From: Linnemannia elongata
Lineage: Eukaryota; Mortierellomycota; Mortierellomycetes; Mortierellales; Mortierellaceae
DNA length: 64,000 bases
NCBI GenBank assembly: GCA_036320915.1
Contig: JAXBDG010000015.1
Span: forward strand, 682,001-746,000
Direction of reading: 5' to 3'
Shown here: piece after piece, positions 57,499-64,000 of the stretch
How positions within the stretch are numbered: the first letter of the stretch is position 1
How the letters are laid out: each line of letters starts with the position of its first letter
The notes under the pieces: model-generated
Told to the model about the DNA's origin: nothing
What the model saw: the letters and a program-made list of their open reading frames with translations, nothing else
Database searches by the model: none
Position numbers and translations under genes: made by a program

Positions 57499-57609
57499 TT
57501 TTCATCGTCTTCACCCAAACATACACAATACATAAACACCAATTTTCATTTGTAGACAAAATCACCTGCAGTATATTACAATTCTTCTAATCAATAGTTA
57601 TTCTCTTTC

Positions 57610-60166
57610 TTATGCCAGCTTGCGGACAGGGGGTTTGGGGCGCGAGTCTGCGTGCTTGAGTGCCTTCTGGATACTATTCAGCATCGGTTTCAACATCTAT
57701 GTGTAAGATGATTACACAAAAAGAAACAAAAGACAGACGTTAACACTTTGCTCCAGTATCATCTAAAAAGCACATCCATAGTTGACGCTTACCATTTTCA
57801 TCGAATCTAAACAATCTGTTCCCAGGGAGCTGGCTTGGATCATCAATGACTTGACATTCTCGTCCCGAATCTTTTTCAACGACTCGATCATTCGCAAATG
57901 CTTCGCGGCCTTGTCCATGCTTGTTGACGCCCAAAAGTGTCGCAGGATTTCGTTTCCGGCCGCATGGCACGAGAGAGCTTCCTGATACAAATGCGGAGGC
58001 AACAATTGCGCTGCGAATGAAGAATAGAATGTGGTAAGCGACGAGTCAGTTTCGCGATTGGAGACGCGACGGTTACTTTCTTTCGAAGAGTCAAGAAACA
58101 AACAAGAGAAAAAATGCTTTGAAGTAAACATACATCCGTCTTTGGGTGGCAGTAATTTGGCGCGGTTAGATTTCACGTTTCGCATGAGCGTATCAAATGT
58201 GTTTTCTGGAATAACAAAGGGCTAGAAGATGTGGCATGACAAAAGGTATTGTTAGTGCTTGCGGAGCAAATTATAACATACCGCTAATCTTCTCCAGAAA
58301 AAGAGAAAAAATGAGCTGAAAAACAGCTGTACCTTGTTCAGGACGACTTCATGAGATGTGTAGTCGCGGTAAAAATGCTTTAAGATGTCTTCCGGGTCCT
58401 AAAGAAACAATGACAGCAACAATCGAATATAAAGGTCGATTGAGCATTTTGGCATTGAATGATACAGACGGCGGTCAAGAATACATAAAAGCAAGCGCGA
58501 CTTACCACACCATCAGGGATCTTGGAGCTCTTCATATCACCTCCTTGACTCTCAAAGTAGCGCCTCGTGTCCTGAATGTTCAGCACAATCTTCGAAGACT
58601 CCTTTTGCTCCTGAAGGTCCTCCATCACTATAGCTCGCTCCACTCCGCTCATCTATATATGCGAATACCAAAACTCGATGTTAATACTGCAAGTATTATC
58701 CTGGGACGCTCTGATTTACAACAGTTCAGTCACTAGCTGTCAATGATACGTTACATCAAGAGATTCAGGTCCTGTAAAAGGTCGTTTTGGACCGATAGTA
58801 GAGTTGAGAACGCGCTGAGCGTAACGATTGAATCTCCTGATAAGTGGCATTGCCTCTTTGGACTCCTTCGTCTTTCCAGCATTCATGGTTCCATCAGGAG
58901 TCAGATAGGACTCCAAGTGGTCTTCCTCAGTCGTACTCAAATCCACCAGTCGGTTGATATGATCCAGCTTGATACGCTTGGGCGCGCTCTTGGTCTCTTC
59001 TTCGTCTTCCTCCAAAGCCTTGTCAAAGATTTCGTCGTCAGGTTCGTTGGCGCCTCGTCCTGAACGACTCCTGTGGAAGAATCTCGATTGAAAATACCGC
59101 TTCCAGAACTCTGCCTCTGATAACTTGTCTGGCACAAACTGGTCGTATGCTCTCTTGACTAAAATAAAAACCAGAAAAAATATCGTTGTCAGTCGTTACA
59201 AACATACATTCTTGCATCCATTGCGATGCAAGTAAAAGCAGTGGTGCCATTCGGGACTTACTGGAAGGGTACTGCTGACAGACAGAGTGAATGACCTGAG
59301 GCGTCATTACATACTTGACATCGTTACTCTCGCCCGTCTGTGGCTTCAAATCCAACCAAGCCGACGACTGACCCTTCTGTTGTTGATCGATCGCAGCTTT
59401 GTTCCGCAACAGACTCTTTCGCGTCTCCCAGAACTCATTCTCCGAGATATGTTTCCCCACAACCAGCTCTGTATGAAGCAATGACAGCTCCCTGTTCTGA
59501 GCGAGCAAAGCTCGACGTGTCTGCATCTCCACATCTACACTTCCAGCTCCGTTCACACCTCTCCGAAGTCCAGCAGGTCCTGGTCCTCCTATCCTTGCCT
59601 GAAGTGGTGCTTTAGGAGTTCCTGGAGCACTAGCATCAGACATGACTGAAGACGCACCCGGCGAAGCTCCCGATCCTCCCGAAGGTCCTGGTGTTCCGTT
59701 TGCTGATGATGCACCTCCAGCGCTGGCGCGAAGGAGTCGGTCATGAATAATGCGAGAAATGAGGTCTTTGATCGCCTCACGTTCCTGAATAGCGCTACTT
59801 GATGTGAACTGGAAGGTGTGCTTGACATCTGGCTTGAACTCGGCTACTCGCAAGGTTGTACTCGTTGCACCCTCCTGACTGACATATTGAACTACACAGA
59901 AATATAATGGAAAACGATGATCCACGGTCAACACTCTGATGGATGCTTACCACGCACCATTGCACAAATACCACTGCTAATTCACTGAGCAGGATCTGTA
60001 GTAAATACAACATACCTTTGATTTCGTCGTGTTTGACAGAGACTGTGGGGGCCAAGCCTCCTTCAGGAACCCATGCTAAACGACGGTTGGTGAAGTACAG
60101 AATGCCAGGCCGCTTGCGGTAGACTGTCACACCCTGAGCTGCCACTGTTTCTCCTGCTTCCCACAT
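57610..60166 (-). CDS. TFB1: TFIIH core subunit p62 (Tfb1/GTF2H1)
   Basis: A structural subunit of the TFIIH complex used in Pol II initiation and nucleotide excision repair. Eight exons are inferred: 60166–60016, 59891–59262, 59158–58755, 58652–58506, 58398–58333, 58221–58134, 58010–57793 and 57696–57610, giving 596 residues (human 548). The N-terminal PH domain (about 1–110) contains RRLAWVPEGG and VAEFKPDVKHTFQF. A Gly/Pro/Ser linker follows. Two BSD domains start near 200 (ISENEFWETRKSLLRN) and 275 (LSEAEFWKRYFQSRFFH). The C-terminal helical part has DPEDILKHFYRDYTSHEVVL and SCHAAGNEILRHFWAS, as in relatives. The start is the only Met in the first exon; the frame is open further upstream without another ATG. 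Confidence 0.94.
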
Positions 60167-60659
60167 GTCTGAATGGCTTGCGTCGGTTCTATGCTCTGGG
60201 GTTTGGTGCGACTGAAGTGACCCTGTAATGTGTAATGGGTGCGATGGAGAAGACGAAGGAAGAGTTGAATTTGGGGGCAACGCTTGTCAGACAAGCTAAT
60301 AAATAGATGTTTCAAGTCACGTGAATTAACTCCGTTTGGCAGCGCATTTGCACGGCACTTCTTCCTCGCAGCACACAACAAGCATGGGTCATGGTTATTT
60401 CTGGGGTTGCTACTCAATTTTTTTTATTCGTTTTTGAGATTTTTGCAATTGCGATGTTAATTTGCAGAGAAAAGAAAAAAGAAAAAAAAAGATTGGACTC
60501 CAAACTGTGTTTTGTCTGTTATGGTTCCGATGCTAACGATGGGTGTGGGGTGTTGCTTTGCTAGTGTGTGGTGTGTGCGTGTTTGTTCCGATTGAGTTCG
60601 CCTTTTCTTTGCTCTCTTGCTCTTTCAAACAAGAATGTGGAGTCAGGAGGAAAAGACCT
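60167..60659. other. Spacer between TFB1 and RPB6
   Basis: Both neighbours are on the minus strand. An E-box CACGTG lies at 60318–60323, about 150 bp upstream of the TFB1 start. The rest is the 3' region of RPB6 with T and A runs (60418–60429, 60473–60490). Confidence 0.5.
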
Positions 60660-61520
60660 TTAAGGCAAGATCATCTCCGAGACCTCCCAGTCCTCGTATG
60701 TGTTGTCGGGAAGGTATCTCCTCACAACGAGGGGGATCATCTTGTTGTTGAGCTCCTTCATGGCAATGTTCAAGGCATCGGTCTCGCCCTCCAGATCGAC
60801 CAAGACGGGTGCGTTCATGCTATAAGTCAGTCAAAAAGTAAACGATCAGCTGTTAGTGAGAAAATTCGCTGTCGATGGCCCGGACCACATGATTCAATTG
60901 CTTATATGCAGCGGAATGAGTAGTCGACATTGGCTGTGGGAAAGGGTGTTCATACCTGAGCTGAAGAGCACGAGCGCCCAGAATTCTTGCCCGCTCGTAC
61001 TTGGTCATGTAAGGAGTGGTGGTACGATCCTCCTTGGCGACAGCCTTGGGAGCGGGGAGGTTCGCCTTTGCGGGCTTGTTGAAGTCAACCTTGTTGTTGA
61101 AACCATCCTACAAAAGATAACAGAAAGTCAACCCAACCACGACTGAGGTTAGTTAAGGTGCACCACCTTTGTTGCTTGCTGTTGCTGTCCTGAGTTCCGT
61201 GCAAACGTCAAGGGAAGAAAGCAAGAGAGAGATACGTACACCCTCCTCCTGCTCCTCGTCGTTCATGTCGTGGTCCATCTCATCATCCTCGGGCTCGTTT
61301 CTAGGAGAAATGAACAAAGCGTAAAAGTTAGGTAGAGTCAGTGCTTTGCTGTTGGTTACTACGCTTGTAGAGGTAATGCATAAACACCCATTGAATTCTC
61401 TTCCTCTCTACTCTTCTGCTCTCTTTTCTTTATAGGCGCTCGTTTCTTCGCTCTTGTTTATCGCTCTAGCCCGCCTGCGTACCCGTAGCCGTCGGTGTGG
61501 TCCTCGTAGTCGTCATCCAT
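60660..61520 (-). CDS. RPO26: RNA polymerases I, II and III common subunit RPABC2 (RPB6)
   Basis: A shared small subunit of all three nuclear RNA polymerases. Four exons are inferred: 61520–61483, 61300–61240, 61107–60956 and 60819–60660, giving 136 residues (usual range about 127–155). The acidic N-terminal tail ([13 protein letters not shown], then [17 protein letters not shown]) is standard. The folded part contains [35 protein letters not shown] and [19 protein letters not shown], nearly the universal sequence. A (TG)10 repeat lies directly upstream of the start codon, in the leader. Its neighbour downstream is another transcription gene, TFB1. Confidence 0.97.
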
Positions 61521-61525
61521 TGTGA

Positions 61526-61545
61526 TGTGTGTGTGTGTGTGTGTG
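61526..61545. repeat. (TG)10 microsatellite in the RPB6 leader
   Basis: A perfect dinucleotide repeat starting 6 bp upstream of the RPB6 start codon, read CA in the transcript. Confidence 0.9.
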
Positions 61546-61761
61546 TGAGTGAGAGTGAAGCAAAGAGTGTCCTGCATCATTTGCATCAACAGCGCTGTTA
61601 TGAATATTTTTTGTGCGTGGCTTAGCCACACATCTCAAAAACAGTCATCACCCACATTTCGTGGATTAAAAAACGAAAGGTAGGAGGCTGAGTTGTTATT
61701 GTGTCAATGGTTGTTATCTACGACTTTTTTCTAGTTTCTATTATACGTGGTGTGGATGGTG

Positions 61762-63342
61762 TTACATGCCCCGGGCCTTGGGGACCTTCATACGCTCAAG
61801 CGCACGCGCCGCCTTCCCCTTCCGGATCTCGTTCTCCAACGTCTCAACAGTATTGACGATATCCGCTTCGTTGCCTAGTGATCGGCGGTTGACACGCCCA
61901 GCCGCAACATCTCGGAAGGTGATACCTTGAGACTTGAGGATCCACGAGCATGGGTTCAGCTCGTTTGACAACTTCAAGTGGCGGATCACGGCGTCTTGGC
62001 GTGCAAATCGTCCCAGACAGACAATGCAGCAGTGAGCCTTCTCGGTGCTATGGCAGCTCATATGGCGGTCTCGGTCGTGGATCCGAGCAAACGTCTTTTT
62101 GCAGAGGCGGCAAGGAAAAGGGCGATGGTCCCCATGGGTCAATGCGTGAGCCTTGAGGTTGTAGGAGCGACCAAAGCTGCGGTTACAGTTGGGAAAGTAG
62201 CAGATGAAGGTCTTTCCAGAACCGCTAGTACCATCATCATCCTCACCACAATCGTCGCTGTTACTGGGGTCGTTCGAGGTATCGTTATCAGAGAAGACGT
62301 CAGCGCTGGGATCCAGGCTAGATTGGCGACTGTGGCTTGAGGTCTGGTTGTGGTCGTGCTTCTGGTTACAAGAGATGTCGTCGATATCAGAGTCATAGTC
62401 ACTCTGGTAGCTGGTGTTATGGCAGATGTAGGGAGTGGTTGGCGTTGTCCTTCCACTGTCATTAATGGTGATGCTCATGTTGTCAATTGAAGGGCTGGAG
62501 GTGGAGATGGCGGGGGAGTAACAACTTGAGCCTGCCGAGAACGCTGGAGTGAAGAGGGGTTGGAAGATAGATGGCAAGATCGATGAGACGGTCAAGGGTG
62601 GGGATGAGCCAACCTGATCGCCAGCGAAAGCCATGGATGTAGGAGGCATTTGGAAGGTATCATGGTGCAGCAAGCTAGTGTAATCCGCGCTGCAACCCTC
62701 AACCAAGTTGGATTCCACAGGCATCGAAGCGCCGACATAGGAGGAGCCTGGCTGGAAATCGTCTGCAACCATCGCATTCGCCATGGACAAGGTCATGTTC
62801 ATGTGACGAGTCACTGGGGAGAAGGATTCGAGGCTCTGGGTCCTTCGCATCGTTGGGTGCAGGGGGACGTCGGCAGAGCTACCTGAGGCAATGCCGGAGC
62901 TTTGGTGCATCATATCTTGCAGCATGGACAAGTGCTGGGCCTCTTCGAGAACCTGAAAGGTCGAAGTGGGCTGGTACGAAAGGCGATTGTGCTGGTGATG
63001 ATGATGATATTGGTGATGGTGAAGTTCGGGGCTGGGGAAGTGAAGCTCATGCAGGAATGGGGATGAAGGCGAGCCGTGGTCCGTAGTGGAGGCAGGGTTG
63101 GCGGATGCGTGCGATGGAAAGCTGTGTTCGACCTCGTGAAGGTGAGACATTGAACGCAGTTCTGGTGCAATTAGGGTGTGTTCGACGCTGGGAGGCGGGA
63201 ATGAGAGGTGGTTCTCGGTGAACATGGCGCTGGTGTACTCCATCATTGACGAAGCAGACAATGGGTGAGAGAGAGAAGAGGGTGTGAACATGGAGGTCAC
63301 ATCCTGGAAGGTGGGCGCAGTGTGCATCAAGGGGGTGTTCAT
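61762..63342 (-). CDS. C2H2 zinc-finger transcription factor
   Basis: A single exon of 526 residues. The long N-terminal part is disordered and rich in Ser, Pro, Met and His, including a HHQYHHHHQHN stretch, and is probably regulatory. The zinc-binding region is near the C-terminus: finger 1 at about 379–401 (CYFPNCNRSFGRSYNLKAH, C-x4-C-x12-H-x3-H), finger 2 at about 409–429 (CRLCKKTFARIHDRDRH, C-x2-C-x12-H-x3-H), and an atypical third (CIVCLGRFARQDAVIRH) in which a Cys replaces the final His. This trio with NELNPCSW is a recurrent fungal arrangement. A basic helix (KGKAARALERMKVPKARG) closes the chain. I cannot assign a target pathway. Confidence 0.83.
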   Translation of the reverse strand: MNTPLMHTAPTFQDVTSMFTPSSLSHPLSASSMMEYTSAMFTENHLSFPPPSVEHTLIAPELRSMSHLHEVEHSFPSHASANPASTTDHGSPSSPFLHELHFPSPELHHHQYHHHHQHNRLSYQPTSTFQVLEEAQHLSMLQDMMHQSSGIASGSSADVPLHPTMRRTQSLESFSPVTRHMNMTLSMANAMVADDFQPGSSYVGASMPVESNLVEGCSADYTSLLHHDTFQMPPTSMAFAGDQVGSSPPLTVSSILPSIFQPLFTPAFSAGSSCYSPAISTSSPSIDNMSITINDSGRTTPTTPYICHNTSYQSDYDSDIDDISCNQKHDHNQTSSHSRQSSLDPSADVFSDNDTSNDPSNSDDCGEDDDGTSGSGKTFICYFPNCNRSFGRSYNLKAHALTHGDHRPFPCRLCKKTFARIHDRDRHMSCHSTEKAHCCIVCLGRFARQDAVIRHLKLSNELNPCSWILKSQGITFRDVAAGRVNRRSLGNEADIVNTVETLENEIRKGKAARALERMKVPKARGM

Positions 63343-64000
63343 AATGAAAATCTATTTGTTTCTTGGGAAGGAAGATGTGGGGGAGAGGGAAGAGAAGAGA
63401 TGTACCGATCTGCTTTGTTTGGCGATAAAAATTGAAAAGACGCTGTCGTGAAAGTGAATTAAATTGGACTGAGAAGGAGAATGGGAGAAGAAAAAGTCGA
63501 GAGAGGTATGCTGGCCTATGAGATTGAGAATGATAAAGATGGTGAGAACGATGAAGAGAGAAAAAAAAGTGCGGATCGAGGGAGGTTTTATATGAACTGC
63601 GAGGGATGGGCAAAGCCCCTCGTTGATTGAATATCGACAATCGAAAGCAATGCATATTGAATATGGAGACAACTACAGGGGTTAAAGAGCAAGGAGACAG
63701 AAGAAGGAGACAGACATGGCACTGACAATAACAGCAAGAACAACAACAAGAACATGAAGAAAAGGTTGGGAAAATTAGTGTAGTATTAAACAAGAGCTAC
63801 ACATGCCTTCACAAAACAGCACAGAACAAAACAAAAAAAGCACCAAACAATACTTGAAGACAAACAACAACAACGAACAGTGAAGTAAAGGGGTTGAGAG
63901 AGGACGGACAATATGACCTAGTCAATGGGTATTCAATCAACAGAATAAAATAAAGAATGCACTATGATGGATGGATGGACTGTAAGGATGGTTGTGTCAG
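63343..64000. promoter_or_regulatory. Promoter region of the zinc-finger gene, window end
   Basis: The plus strand is G/A-rich at 63350–63560, so the leader of the minus-strand gene is C/T-rich. Beyond that come A-rich stretches with AAC repeats. Open frames here encode only Ser/Phe/Leu-biased sequence. No further gene is supported before the window ends. Confidence 0.5.

Noticed and set aside
60167..60280. N-terminal extension of TFB1 starting PPNSTLPSS
   Set aside because: It has no ATG before the chosen one; the apparent start is TTG, and the PH-domain alignment begins at the chosen Met.
1..64000. CRISPR arrays, transposons, rRNA or integrated virus
   Set aside because: No regularly spaced repeats, transposase or reverse-transcriptase motifs, terminal repeats or rRNA-like sequence were seen; short repeats found are microsatellites or two-copy duplications.

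Overview
The window is nuclear DNA of an early-diverging filamentous fungus, most probably a Mortierellomycota species. Most genes are split by short GT–AG introns, typically 50–350 nt, with GTAAGT- or GTATGT-type donors and TAG or CAG acceptors. Promoters are long C/T-rich tracts, and poly-A/poly-T runs, Gln/Ser/His-rich proteins and dense gene packing are frequent. The gene set mixes fungal families with families best known from animals (TFG, BZW1/5MP, RNASEK-type V-ATPase subunit f). The order assignment is inference from gene content and style, not from a marker gene. No virus, plasmid, transposon, CRISPR or toxin locus was seen.

Layout. 0.8–5.0 kb (-): splicing factor SF3B1. 6.1–12.3 kb (+): a LAM/Sip3-type sterol-transfer protein (BAR-PH-GRAM-VASt-TM), nine exons. 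12.3–15.2 kb: gene-poor, C/T-rich. 15.2–17.1 kb (+): an orphan seven-helix membrane protein. 17.9–18.8 kb (+): a glutathione S-transferase. 20.5–22.7 kb (+): an F-box/LRR protein. 23.2–23.5 kb: divergent tRNA-Phe(GAA) and tRNA-His(GTG). 25.2–28.1 kb (+): two tandem paralogous Myb proteins with mitochondrial-type N-termini. 29.7–31.4 kb (+): an unknown Ser-rich protein. 31.7–33.5 kb (-): an SLC25A46/Ugo1-like carrier, head-to-head with MED19 (33.8–35.3, +). 35.8–38.0 kb (+): a TFG homologue. 38.3–38.9 kb (+): V-ATPase subunit f. 39.3–41.9 kb (-): an Atg38/NRBF2-like MIT protein. 42.3–43.3 kb (-): TPT1, head-to-head with PRP18 (43.7–45.3, +). 45.5–49.3 kb (-): a HOOK dynein adaptor, eleven exons. 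49.8–50.7 kb (-): a THEM6-like thioesterase. 51.5–51.8 kb (+): a 96-residue four-cysteine protein. 52.7–55.7 kb (-): BZW1/5MP, head-to-head with PTH2 (56.4–57.5, +). 57.6–60.2 kb (-): TFIIH p62 (TFB1). 60.7–61.5 kb (-): RNA polymerase subunit RPB6. 61.8–63.3 kb (-): a C2H2 zinc-finger regulator.

The genes do not form one pathway, but gene expression is over-represented: SF3B1, PRP18, TPT1, MED19, TFB1, RPB6, BZW1, PTH2 and two tRNAs. A second theme is membranes and trafficking: LAM, TFG, V-ATPase f, Atg38, HOOK and the SLC25A46-like protein. Several head-to-head pairs share short intergenic promoters. Splice models were built by hand from reading frame, GT–AG ends and remembered family alignments; every multi-exon CDS closes in frame. 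The strongest candidate for something undescribed is the tandem Myb pair at 25.2–28.1 kb.
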